Under the pieces are notes generated by a model. It had not been told where the DNA came from, did not search any database, and saw only the letters and a program-made list of their open reading frames with translations. This document shows positions 50,623-58,761 of a stretch of 64,000 bases of DNA, piece after piece. Made by a program: the position numbers and the translations under genes. This stretch comes from Geobacter sp. (GTDB taxonomy: Bacteria > Desulfobacterota > Desulfuromonadia > Geobacterales > Geobacteraceae), in contig DNJC01000112.1 in NCBI GenBank assembly GCA_003490025.1, positions 16,398 through 80,397 of the forward strand. Direction: 5' to 3'. The number at the start of each line of letters is the position of its first letter. Within the stretch, counting starts at the first letter, position 1.

Positions 50623-51564
50623 TCAGTTGGTGAGGGCCGAGGCGTGGACGAAGGTTATGCCGCTTGCTGCCAACTCGGGCATGAACCTCTTCAAGGCGCG
50701 CAACGTCGCAGGGTGCGGGTGACAGATGGCGATCGCCGCACCCCGCTTCCTCGCTGTTGTTGCCGCCTCGTCCAACTGCTTGCCGATGGCCCCCTCATCC
50801 TGCACGTTGTCCAGAAACACCTGCCTGGTCCCGCACTTCAATCCCATTGACCGCGCCGTCTTGTAAGCGACCGATGCAGGCGAGGTCCTGCTGTCCACGA
50901 AGAAAACTCCCTTCTCCTTCAACACCTTCAGCACGACTTCCATCTTCTCCGCACTCTGCGTGAACCGCGAGCCCATGTGGTTGTTGGCGCCCTCGGCAAA
51001 CGGGACGGTCCGGAAATAACCGTTCACCCGGTTGGCGATCTCCTGGTCGTCCATTGCCAGCAGCAGCCCGATCTGCTCCAGGCGCTGCTTAGGATATCCC
51101 TCGGGCTCCATCGGCATGTGCACCATCACCTCCGCGCCCGCCTGGTGCGCCGACTCCGCGACGCCCTTGGCGTGGGCGAGGCTCGGTATGATCGAGAACG
51201 TTATCGGCTGCTTGATGGAAAGGAGCGTCTGGAGTTCCTGCATGCTGCTTCCCATGTCGTCGACGATGATGGCGAGCTGTCCCGGTCCCTTCTGGCGCGG
51301 GACTGTCGCCGGGTGCGGCTTCGCGGCCGGCGGCTCGGCGCTGGAGAGTTGCGGCTGCACGGGAGCCGGGTGCTGCGGGACGGGCAGGCGCGGCGCCGGC
51401 TTCGCCTCAGTTTCCACCTTCGCGGGGGGCGCGGGCTTGCGCGTGCGCTCCAGCAGGAAAAAAGCGAGGGCGATCAAAACGGCTACCACGAGGAGTGCGA
51501 TCAGCGGTTTGCGGCCGCCGGGTGCAGGTTTGCGTCTGTTTACTGCCCTGCCTTTTTTGGCCAA
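50623..51564 (-). CDS. Divergent polysaccharide deacetylase (YibQ family)
   Basis: A 313-residue protein with a cytoplasmic basic N-terminus, one TM segment (about 22-40), a Pro/Ala-rich linker (about 45-95) and a periplasmic deacetylase-like domain (about 97-313): LAIIVDDMG, HMPMEPEGYP, NNHMGSRFT and FVDSRTSP are family signatures. It would act on envelope glycans. YibQ/DUF610 proteins are often near envelope peptidases, and ctpA is in this window, though 43 kb away. Confidence 0.88.
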   Translation of the reverse strand: MAKKGRAVNRRKPAPGGRKPLIALLVVAVLIALAFFLLERTRKPAPPAKVETEAKPAPRLPVPQHPAPVQPQLSSAEPPAAKPHPATVPRQKGPGQLAIIVDDMGSSMQELQTLLSIKQPITFSIIPSLAHAKGVAESAHQAGAEVMVHMPMEPEGYPKQRLEQIGLLLAMDDQEIANRVNGYFRTVPFAEGANNHMGSRFTQSAEKMEVVLKVLKEKGVFFVDSRTSPASVAYKTARSMGLKCGTRQVFLDNVQDEGAIGKQLDEAATTARKRGAAIAICHPHPATLRALKRFMPELAASGITFVHASALTN

Positions 51565-51796
51565 TGGAATCTCCGATCAAGGGACGTCCGTCCCTTACTA
51601 AGACAACTATGACTGTAGACGATGCATCGCAGTGAGGCGAGACGAAGAAACCAATGAATGAGGGGCCTCAACCGCTTTAATGGGAGATAACATGTTCGGA
51701 GGTGTCATTGCAAATGATTTGCTATCACATACGGGGAGGGGAAGAAGTTCGAATAGAATCTGGCGGGATGCTGGAACGTGTACTACAGGAGAGAGA

Positions 51797-52072
51797 TCAG
51801 TTCAGCGCATACGGCAACGGGAAATTACCGGCAACTATCCCCGGAACTGTGATGTCTTCATCGAGGCATTCCCACCTAAGGGCAAAACCGTTCAACCTGA
51901 TCTTGACTTCCTTGAGTTGCTCGTCAGTCGCCTGCGCCAACAGCGGAAAACGGCTGGCAGGGAAGCCTATTATTCTCCCGTCCGTCAATTCGACATAGAC
52001 GGTGCGATTTTCAGCCCACGCCCTGATAGCTGCCGGCTCAACAACCTCATTTTGAATACCGATGGTAGTCAT
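51797..52072 (-). CDS. DUF2442 protein
   Basis: A 91-residue protein with the DUF2442 pattern (VYVELTDGRIIGFPASRFPLL, IRLNGFALRWECLDEDITV). It overlaps the upstream DUF4160 gene by 26 bases. Such pairs are found together across bacteria and have been proposed as toxin-antitoxin-like modules; that function is not established here. Confidence 0.85.
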   Translation of the reverse strand: MTTIGIQNEVVEPAAIRAWAENRTVYVELTDGRIIGFPASRFPLLAQATDEQLKEVKIRLNGFALRWECLDEDITVPGIVAGNFPLPYALN

Positions 52073-52289
52073 TGTATTTCTCCAGGAGCATTTGCTTGTT
52101 TTGGTATACCAGCCTCTCTATATTCCTTAGCACGAACGGGTTGACGCCCTTGTTACCGGCCAGACGCACCGGTTCGAGCCAGAATTTGCATTCTCCTTCT
52201 GGCGTTTCTACATGGACGTGAGGAGGTTCCTTCCCCTCGTCCGAGTAGAAATGGAAACGGTATGTCCCGCTTCTTAGCACAGTGGGCAT
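52047..52289 (-). CDS. DUF4160 protein
   Basis: An 80-residue protein starting MPTVLRSGTYRFHFYSDEG, followed by EPPHVHVETPEGECKFWLEP, the DUF4160 signature with conserved histidines. The ATG at 52289 gives the usual family start, with CAGGA about 9 bases upstream; an ATG three codons earlier is less likely. Paired with DUF2442. Confidence 0.85.
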   Translation of the reverse strand: MPTVLRSGTYRFHFYSDEGKEPPHVHVETPEGECKFWLEPVRLAGNKGVNPFVLRNIERLVYQNKQMLLEKYNDYHRYSK

Positions 52290-52481
52290 GAACCACATCC
52301 TGATTGCGGCTTTGGACCCCCACGCACTATAGCCGAGGCGTCAAAATCTGTCAATTTCAACGAGTTACAACCCTGTCGAAGCTGGTCATTATAATGGGCG
52401 CAATTCATCATTAAAAACATTGATAAAGCCTTGCCGGATGGGGTATAGAAGGTTCAACCTTCGAGCAAAAGGAGTCACCTC

Positions 52482-52895
52482 GTGGCAATTGAATGGAATC
52501 CCACGCTTTCCATCGGCGTTTTAGAAATCGACATCCAGCACAAGATTCTCTTCGAAAAGTTCAATGCCTTTGTCGGCGCATACGAGTCCAACGAGGATCC
52601 GGAAGAAGGCATCCGCATGTTCTGGTTTCTCGAGGCGTACGCCATCACACACTTCAAGGACGAAGAGAAATTGATGCAGCAGGTGAACTTCCCCCACTAC
52701 ACCGCCCATCGCCAGAAGCACCTGGCTTTTAACGACGAGGTCGGCAGGTTCAAGGAGCGCCTGAAAGTCGAAGGGCCGAGCCAGAAGCTCTTCGCCTCCA
52801 TGGCCAGCTTCATTTCCGGGTGGCTCATCGAGCACATCTCCACCATCGACAGGGGAATCGGCAAGTTCGTCGACGAAACCAAGGTAATGTTGTAA
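52482..52895 (+). CDS. Bacteriohemerythrin
   Basis: A 137-residue di-iron O2-binding protein. The ligands are present: His20 in IQHKILFEKFN, HFKDEEKLM, HYTAHRQKH and HISTID. Cytoplasmic hemerythrins store or sense O2 or protect anaerobes from it. The start is GTG at 52482 with AAAAGGAG upstream. It stands 236 bases before the RIC gene on the same strand. A GAAGG/CCTTC mini-hairpin sits just before it. Confidence 0.92.
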   Translation: MAIEWNPTLSIGVLEIDIQHKILFEKFNAFVGAYESNEDPEEGIRMFWFLEAYAITHFKDEEKLMQQVNFPHYTAHRQKHLAFNDEVGRFKERLKVEGPSQKLFASMASFISGWLIEHISTIDRGIGKFVDETKVML

Positions 52896-52980
52896 CCCCC
52901 ACCGTCACTCCCGGGGACCGGCCCGCCGGCCTCCCCGCCCCCTCTTCTACCCCTTTTGCCCCCCCTTTTCTGTAGCTTTC

Positions 52981-53015
52981 TTGACATCGGTCATACTTCG
53001 CACCGCTACCGGTGC
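52981..53015 (+). promoter_or_regulatory. Candidate promoter/operator of the RIC gene
   Basis: TTGACA at 52981-52986 is followed by a perfect inverted repeat GCACCG-CTAC-CGGTGC (53000-53015) where the -10 region should lie. The -10 box itself is poor, so an activator or repressor probably acts at the repeat. Confidence 0.45.
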
Positions 53016-53131
53016 TACTATGGGACTACAGGGCGTGGTGCACATTTGCCGCCTCGCGGCAGCACCTGCCCCAATTCCTGAACGGACCGGTTTTCGCGCC
53101 ACTGCGCCAGAGCCGTCAAGGGAGCGAATAG

Positions 53132-53839
53132 ATGGAAAAATCAAATGCAGAAACCGTCGGCGCCGTGGTCGCCAGAGATTACCGAAGCGCCGCAGTGTTC
53201 GAGAAATTCGGCATCGACTTTTGCTGCGGTGGGAACGTCACCCTCGAAAAGGCATGCCGCGACAGGGGGATAGATCCTAAGGAGCTGCAGCGTGAACTGG
53301 ACCGGGCGGCGGAGCATCCGCTGGACCGTAGCCAGAACTACGACGCGTGGGAACTGCCGTTCCTGGCGGACTACATAGTGAACACGCACCACTCCTACCT
53401 GAAGGAAAACACGCAGACCATCGCGACCTACGCCCACAAGATCGCCCAGGTGCACGGCGCGCACCACCCCGAGGTGATAACGATTTCGGAGATTTTCGAC
53501 ACCATAGCAGCCGACATGGCGGTACATCTGCAAAACGAGGAGGAACAGCTCTTCCCGACCATAAGGAAGCTGGTGGCGATGAAGAAGGAAGACGCCACGT
53601 ACGACGCCAAGGACGTCGAGAAGCTGAAGGCAACGCTTGCCGTCCTGAACCACGAGCACGACGAGATAGGGGCGGCGATGCACGAGATCCGGCGGCTGGC
53701 GAAGAATTACCAGATTCCCGAGGACGTCTGCAACACCTTCATGGTCACCTATCAAAAACTCAGCGAGTTCGAGGATGACCTGCACAAGCATGTCCACCTG
53801 GAGAACAACATCCTGTTCCCCAAGGCTTCCAAGCTCTAG
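53132..53839 (+). CDS. ytfE: RIC family iron-sulfur cluster repair di-iron protein
   Basis: Repairs Fe-S clusters damaged by NO or oxidants. The 235-residue protein has an N-terminal ScdA_N domain with the FCCGG motif (about 28-36) and a C-terminal hemerythrin-like di-iron domain (NTHHSYLKE, HHPEV, HLQNEEEQLFP, NHEHDE, HVHLENNILFP). Lies between a bacteriohemerythrin and hcp, which fits a nitrosative-stress cluster. The names ScdA and YtfE apply to the same family. Confidence 0.94.
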   Translation: MEKSNAETVGAVVARDYRSAAVFEKFGIDFCCGGNVTLEKACRDRGIDPKELQRELDRAAEHPLDRSQNYDAWELPFLADYIVNTHHSYLKENTQTIATYAHKIAQVHGAHHPEVITISEIFDTIAADMAVHLQNEEEQLFPTIRKLVAMKKEDATYDAKDVEKLKATLAVLNHEHDEIGAAMHEIRRLAKNYQIPEDVCNTFMVTYQKLSEFEDDLHKHVHLENNILFPKASKL

Positions 53840-53917
53840 AGTCACCGGCCGGAGTCCCGGCCACAGCGTCGCAGGGGGCGGCTCGTCCCGCCCTTCGCCT
53901 TCAGCAAAGGAGAAACC

Positions 53918-54016
53918 ATGACAATCGTAGTTACCGTGTTTGCAGCCCTGTGGATAGTTACGGCAGCAGTCTCGCTCTGCCCCTTCAGGCGCTGCGCCTG
54001 CCGCGATAAATCCTGA
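53918..54016 (+). CDS. Small membrane peptide after the RIC gene
   Basis: A 32-residue ORF, one hydrophobic helix (MTIVVTVFAALWIVTAAVSL) and a short Cys-containing basic tail (CPFRRCAC). AAAGGAG lies 7 bases upstream, a strong ribosome site. It is 78 bases past the RIC stop. Family unknown; the three cysteines suggest metal or redox binding. Confidence 0.6.
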   Translation: MTIVVTVFAALWIVTAAVSLCPFRRCACRDKS

Positions 54017-54109
54017 ACCGGTCATTTTCCATTAGTTTCAATCTTCCCCATTAGCGAAACTCCCCGCCACAGATCACCTGCGCCCCCTTGAATCAAGGGG
54101 GCGTTGACC

Positions 54110-54150
54110 AAAAAAAGGCGCCAGGCCCTGGGGGGACCTGACGCAAAAAA
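54110..54150 (-). terminator. Terminator after hcp
   Basis: On the minus strand GCGTCAGGTCC pairs with GGCCTGGCGC around a C-rich loop (two mismatches) and ends in seven U residues. A separate 9-bp hairpin at 54081-54103 (CGCCCCCTT/AAGGGGGCG) lies beyond it, nearer the small plus-strand gene. Confidence 0.75.
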
Positions 54151-54179
54151 GAGACCTTGACCTGTTGTTGGTTTTTCCG

Positions 54180-54256
54180 CCCTGCTGCGACCTTGCCCTG
54201 CTGCGACCTTGCCCTGCTGCGACCTTGCCTTGCTGCCTTGCCTTGCTGCCTTGCTG
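54180..54256. repeat. 16-bp tandem repeat just after the hcp stop
   Basis: Three perfect copies of CCCTGCTGCGACCTTG (54180-54227), then degraded CCTTGCTG units up to the hcp stop codon. The repeat lies in the 3' untranslated part of hcp. Confidence 0.88.
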
Positions 54257-55903
54257 CTACTGCCCGAGACACGCCTTCAGGTCGGCATCGACGCTGCCGA
54301 TCTGGCCGATGTTGAAGTTGTCCACCAGGAACTGGAGCACGTTGGGCGAAAGGTACGCGGGAAGCGCCGGCCCCAGCTTGATGTTCTTGATCCCCAGGTA
54401 CAAAAGCGAAAGCAAAATGATGTGGGCCTTCTGCTCGTACCAGGAAAGGATGAAGGAAAGGGGAAGTTCGTTGACGCCACAGTTGAAGGCGCCGGCCAGG
54501 GCGAGCGCTATCTGCACGGCCGAATAGGCGTCGTTGCACTGCCCGACATCGAGCAGACGCGGAATGCCGCCGATGTCGCCGAACTCGAGCTTGTTGAACC
54601 GGTACTTGCCGCAGGCAAGCGTCAGGATGACGCAGTCCTTGGGCACCTTCTCGGCGAACTCGGTGTAGTAGTTCCTCCCGCTCTTCGCGCCGTCGCAGCC
54701 GCCGATCAAGAAGAAATGTTTCAGCGCCCCTCCCTTGACCGCTTCTATCACCTTGTCCGCCACACCCAGAACCGCGTTGTGCCCGAAGCCGGTCAGGATC
54801 TCCTGCCCCGGAGCATCCGGCATGTCCGGGCACTCTAGGGCCTTATTGATCACCTCGTCGAAGTGCCACCCCGAGAGGTGCTTGACGCCGGGCCACCCCA
54901 CCTCGCCCCAGCTGAACAGGCGATCCTGGTAGCTGTCAGCCGGACGCTGGATGCAGTTGGTGTTGAAGATGATGGCGCCCGGGAAGTTCGGGAACTCCTT
55001 GGCCTGATCCTGCCAGGCGCCGCCGAAGTTGCCGTACAGGTGCGGGTATTTCTTCAGGCCCGGATAACCGTGGGCCGGGAGCATCTCGCCATGGGTGTAG
55101 ATGTCGATCCCCTTTCCTTCGGTCTGCTTCAGAAGCTCTTCCAGCATGCGCAGGTCGTGGCCGGAAACGAGGATCGCCTTGTTCTTCCGGGTGCCCAGCT
55201 GCACCTTGGTCGGTACCGGGTGCCCGTAGTGCTCCACATGCCCCTCGTTCAGCATCCCCATCACCTTGATGTTCAGCTTGCCGCACTCCATGGCGATGCC
55301 GACGAAGTCCATCAGCCCCTTCGAGGTGTCGGTGGTGGCGGCGAGCGCGCTGTGGAAGAAGGCGAAGACCTCCTCGTCGGTCTTGCCCAGGATGAAGGCG
55401 TGGTCGGCGTAGGCGGCCATACCCTTCAGGCCGTAGACGATGATCTCGATGGCGGAAAGTATGTCGACATCGGCTTGCTGGGTCTTCACCCCGTGCGCCC
55501 GCCCCTGGGCGACCAGTTCCTCGAGCGTGCCGGCTATCACCCAGGCGGCCGGGCCGTCGGTGACGGCCGCGGCCTGCACACCTTTCTCGCGGCAGGCCGT
55601 CTCGTACTGCGCCTTGACCTGCTCTTTCAGGTCGTAGCATTTCCTGAGCTTTCCGGCCAGCTGCACCGGGTCGAAATCGACGTTGGTCACGGTGGTGAAA
55701 AGCCCTTCGATGAGGAACATGTCCGCTACCTTGTTGCGCACGTCCAGTCCGCGCGCCTTGTCCGCGTAAATGGCGAGCCCCTTCAGACCGTACAGCATGA
55801 GGTCCAGCAGGGCGGCAACCTCGGGGTTTTTGCCGCACACACCCACTACATCGCACCCGACTCCCTTGGCGGCCTGCTCACATTGACGGCAAAACATCGG
55901 CAT
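54257..55903 (-). CDS. hcp: Hybrid cluster protein (hydroxylamine/NO reductase)
   Basis: A 548-residue cytoplasmic enzyme that reduces NO or hydroxylamine. It has the N-terminal cluster motif MFCRQCEQAAKGVGC plus a distal Cys (CGK), the class with a short Cys-x2-Cys N-terminal spacing, and the hybrid-cluster ligands (HGEMLPAHGYPGL, NTNCIQ, GCDGAKSGRNYY, LACGKYRF). The ATG at 55903 follows AAAGGGGGA. No hcr reductase gene is adjacent. The distance to the upstream divergent gene, 169 bases, holds a candidate operator. Confidence 0.95.
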   Translation of the reverse strand: MPMFCRQCEQAAKGVGCDVVGVCGKNPEVAALLDLMLYGLKGLAIYADKARGLDVRNKVADMFLIEGLFTTVTNVDFDPVQLAGKLRKCYDLKEQVKAQYETACREKGVQAAAVTDGPAAWVIAGTLEELVAQGRAHGVKTQQADVDILSAIEIIVYGLKGMAAYADHAFILGKTDEEVFAFFHSALAATTDTSKGLMDFVGIAMECGKLNIKVMGMLNEGHVEHYGHPVPTKVQLGTRKNKAILVSGHDLRMLEELLKQTEGKGIDIYTHGEMLPAHGYPGLKKYPHLYGNFGGAWQDQAKEFPNFPGAIIFNTNCIQRPADSYQDRLFSWGEVGWPGVKHLSGWHFDEVINKALECPDMPDAPGQEILTGFGHNAVLGVADKVIEAVKGGALKHFFLIGGCDGAKSGRNYYTEFAEKVPKDCVILTLACGKYRFNKLEFGDIGGIPRLLDVGQCNDAYSAVQIALALAGAFNCGVNELPLSFILSWYEQKAHIILLSLLYLGIKNIKLGPALPAYLSPNVLQFLVDNFNIGQIGSVDADLKACLGQ

Positions 55904-55930
55904 AAAAACTTTCCCCCTTTGACTGTTTAT

Positions 55931-55940
55931 CACTGCAGTG
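55931..55940. promoter_or_regulatory. Palindrome in the hcp upstream region
   Basis: A perfect CACTGCAGTG palindrome lies 27 bases before the hcp start. It may be an operator for an NO-responsive regulator, but it is short and no regulator is adjacent. Confidence 0.35.
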
Positions 55941-56072
55941 TTGTAAAAGTTGATTTACTATAACTACAAACATTGCCATTTCAACCGGTGCAGGAACGGG
56001 AAAACATTAAATTTAACTAACAAAACAGAACACGTACCTCTGACAGTCCGGACGCAAGGAGAAACACTAACT

Positions 56073-56267
56073 ATGCCCAAGGATATCAAGCAGCTGTGCA
56101 AGTGGGACAAGGATGAAATAAAGGACAACCTGAAGGAGTTGAAGAAAATAGTGGGGATGCCGCGCTTTATCTGCCGGAAGTGCGCACGGGCTGCAAGAAA
56201 GGAAGAGTACCTCTGCAAGCCGGAACCGCTTTCGAAGGGGAAGGGAAAAGACGAGGGAGAGCCTTGA
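56073..56267 (+). CDS. Small Lys-rich protein with Cys pair
   Basis: A 64-residue protein starting MPKDIKQLCKWDKDEIKDNL, then FICRKCARAARKEEYLC, a CxxC plus a third cysteine that could hold metal, and a charged tail. It is divergent to hcp, and AAGGAG lies upstream of the ATG at 56073. Family not recognised; its place suggests a role under the same conditions as hcp. Confidence 0.65.
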   Translation: MPKDIKQLCKWDKDEIKDNLKELKKIVGMPRFICRKCARAARKEEYLCKPEPLSKGKGKDEGEP

Positions 56268-56279
56268 GCCGGCAGAACC

Positions 56280-56933
56280 TCACTCCCTGGAGACCGGGGT
56301 TTCATTCAGCCATCGCATCATCACGTTTCCAGCCGGTTGCCGCTTGCGGAACTCGTTCCTCATGACGTCCATCACCTTGCCGACGCGGTCCTCGAACTGC
56401 AGCCAATCCTGCTTCATCTCTGAAATCCGGTTGCTTTTGTCCCCGGAATCCGGCTGCAACTCGCTCCACCCCGTCTCAAGGCGCTGCACCACGCTCGTTT
56501 GCTGCGTTATGAACCCCTTCAGCACCGCGCAGAAATCGTCGGTGAAATGCAGGCTCTCCTTCTGGTACACCTCCGCGAAGCTCTCACCCGTGCTCCGTAT
56601 GGTCCTCAGCATCTTCTCCGCCTGTAGCAGTTCCCCGCCGGCAAGCCGTGAGGTGAACTCCTTGCCGACCCGCAACAGGTCTATCAGCAAAGAGTAGAGT
56701 TTCGCCAGTGAGTCCGACTTGTTTTCCTGCTGCACGATCTGCTCGCAAAGCCCCTCGCGGAAGATCTGGAGGGCGCGTTCCGCCTCGGACATCATGCTCT
56801 CCCGGAACCGCTGGCAGGTCCGCGCCGCGACCTGCTGGATGAAGAAGTTCACGGCCCAGTAGCTGACGGCGATGCATAGAAGAAAGAGCGCCCCTCCTCC
56901 CGCATAGTAGAAGATCAGTTCTCTGGTGCTCAT
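56280..56933 (-). CDS. Membrane-anchored coiled-coil protein of unknown function
   Basis: A 217-residue protein with one N-terminal TM segment (about 7-30) and a long helical cytoplasmic or periplasmic part, rich in charged residues. The ATG at 56933 has GGAGG upstream. It converges with the small Cys protein 12 bases away and is divergent to ccoN. The family is not recognised. Confidence 0.7.
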   Translation of the reverse strand: MSTRELIFYYAGGGALFLLCIAVSYWAVNFFIQQVAARTCQRFRESMMSEAERALQIFREGLCEQIVQQENKSDSLAKLYSLLIDLLRVGKEFTSRLAGGELLQAEKMLRTIRSTGESFAEVYQKESLHFTDDFCAVLKGFITQQTSVVQRLETGWSELQPDSGDKSNRISEMKQDWLQFEDRVGKVMDVMRNEFRKRQPAGNVMMRWLNETPVSRE

Positions 56934-57345
56934 GGCGCCTCCTCGCGACCGTATCCGTCTGCGGCAGTTGTTGTCTCCACTACTCCAACGCCAACAAGGA
57001 ACAAGGTTATCGGGATGACCCTCGCCAGTCAATTAGCATGATCTAATTTAAGAACCGACACCGCCACTCCTTTCCGGACCATCCCGTCCGGCAGTGACTC
57101 AAAAAGATCACGTATACCCCTCCCGCGCTTGCTAAACCCGGATAACAACTTAAACTGAAAAGTTGTTATTTCTCCCTCATTGGCCCCTCCTATGACACAG
57201 GGCCGTCAATTACTGGAAGAAGTGCCGCTCTAGCAGCCAAAGTCCCTATACCGCGCGATATTGTGTTCTCTTTATGAGTGAAGTCTATGGCCCTGTGCAT
57301 GACAGCACCGAGGCTGAGAGTTCCAGACATCTCCGGGAGGCCGGC
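56934..57345. promoter_or_regulatory. Divergent control region before the cbb3 operon
   Basis: A 412-base gap between the membrane protein and ccoN. It contains one perfect inverted repeat, ATAACAACTT/AAGTTGTTAT with an 8-base spacer (57142-57169), which may be the operator. I see no clear FNR-type TTGAT-ATCAA site and no strong sigma70 boxes. The rest is unremarkable. Confidence 0.5.
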
Positions 57346-58749
57346 ATGAATCAACAGGAAGGCTACGCTGACGACATCGTCAAGGGGTTCATCATCTGGA
57401 GCATGGTGTGGGGGCTGGTCGCGGTGCTGGTGGGGGTGCTGATCTCCTTCCAGATCGCGTTCCCGCAGTTGAACCTCCCCCCCTACCTCACCTACGGCAG
57501 GCTCCGCCCGATCCACACCAACGCCGGCATCTTCGGCTGGGGGATCGGGAGCTTCATGGCCTTCTTCATCTACATCACCCAGCGCCTCACCAGGACACCC
57601 CTCTGGAGCCCGGGGCTGGCGCGGGTGCAGCTCTGGCTCTTCAACGTGGTGATAGCGCTTGCCGCCGTGACGCTCGCCCTCGGCATGAACCGCTCCAAGG
57701 AGTACGCCGAACTCGAATGGCCGGTCGCCATCCTGGTGGTGGTGCTCTGGGTCATCTTCTCGGTCAACATCGTGATGACCATCGTGAAGCGCCGCGAGGA
57801 GCAGATGTACATCTCGCTCTGGTACATCCTGGCCACGCTGGTGGGCGTCGCGGTCCTCTACCTGGTGAACAACGCGGCTATTCCGGTCTCCCTCACCAAA
57901 TCCTACTCCGCCTACGCCGGGGCGAACGACGCCAACGTGCAGTGGTGGTACGGCCACAACGCGGTCGCCATGGTGCTCACCACGCCGCCTTTGGCCATCT
58001 TCTACTACTTCCTCCCCAAGACGACCGGGGTCCCGATCTACAGCCACCGCATGGGCGTGATCGCCTTCTGGAGCCTCATCTTCATGTACCTCTGGACCGG
58101 CGCCCACCATCTCCTCTGGGCTCCTGTCCCGGACTGGGTGCAGACGCTCGCCATGGGCTTCTCCGTGATGCTGATCGCCCCCTCCTGGGCCGCCGTCTTC
58201 AACGGCTACTTCTCCATGAACGGCCAGTGGCACCAGATGCGCGACAACTACCTGGTCAAGTTCCTCATCTTCGGCATCACCTTCTACGGGATGCAGACGC
58301 TGCAGGGGCCAAGCCAGGCGGTCAGGACCTTCTCCGCCTTCATACACTTCACCGACTGGGTCCCCGGCCACGTCCACATGGGAACGCTCGGCTGGGTGTC
58401 GCTGGTGCTCTTCGCCGCCATCTACTACACGGTGCCGAAGGTCTATCAGACCGAGATCTACAGCATCCCGCTCGCGAACCTCCACTTCTGGCTGGCGCTG
58501 ACCGGGCAGCTGATATTCTCCATCAGCATGTGGATCGCCGGCGTGCAGCAGGCGGCCATGCTGAACGCCACCAACCCCGACGGGAGCCTCCACTACAGCT
58601 TCATGGAAACCCTGATCGAACTCTACCCCTACTGGCACATGAGAGCGGCCGGCGGGCTGATCTACCTGGCCGGGCTGGCGTTCTTCCTCTACAACATCTT
58701 CAAGACCATCACCGGCGGCAAGGCCCGGGCCGCGGCACAACGAGCCTAG
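57346..58749 (+). CDS. ccoN: Cytochrome cbb3 oxidase subunit I
   Basis: Catalytic subunit with the low-spin heme b and the heme b3-CuB centre that reduces O2. The 467-residue polytopic protein has heme ligands in RPIHTNAG and the CuB/b3 histidines in WWYGHNAVA, TGAHHLLWAPVP and VPGHVHMGTLGW. The ATG at 57346 follows GGGAGGCC; an ATG 24 codons earlier is open but lies in the control region. First gene of the operon. Confidence 0.96.
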   Translation: MNQQEGYADDIVKGFIIWSMVWGLVAVLVGVLISFQIAFPQLNLPPYLTYGRLRPIHTNAGIFGWGIGSFMAFFIYITQRLTRTPLWSPGLARVQLWLFNVVIALAAVTLALGMNRSKEYAELEWPVAILVVVLWVIFSVNIVMTIVKRREEQMYISLWYILATLVGVAVLYLVNNAAIPVSLTKSYSAYAGANDANVQWWYGHNAVAMVLTTPPLAIFYYFLPKTTGVPIYSHRMGVIAFWSLIFMYLWTGAHHLLWAPVPDWVQTLAMGFSVMLIAPSWAAVFNGYFSMNGQWHQMRDNYLVKFLIFGITFYGMQTLQGPSQAVRTFSAFIHFTDWVPGHVHMGTLGWVSLVLFAAIYYTVPKVYQTEIYSIPLANLHFWLALTGQLIFSISMWIAGVQQAAMLNATNPDGSLHYSFMETLIELYPYWHMRAAGGLIYLAGLAFFLYNIFKTITGGKARAAAQRA

Positions 58750-58761
58750 GGGGGAGACATC

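Noticed and set aside
51680..52144. Plus-strand frame of 154 codons
   Set aside because: Runs antisense through DUF2442 and has no recognisable domain.
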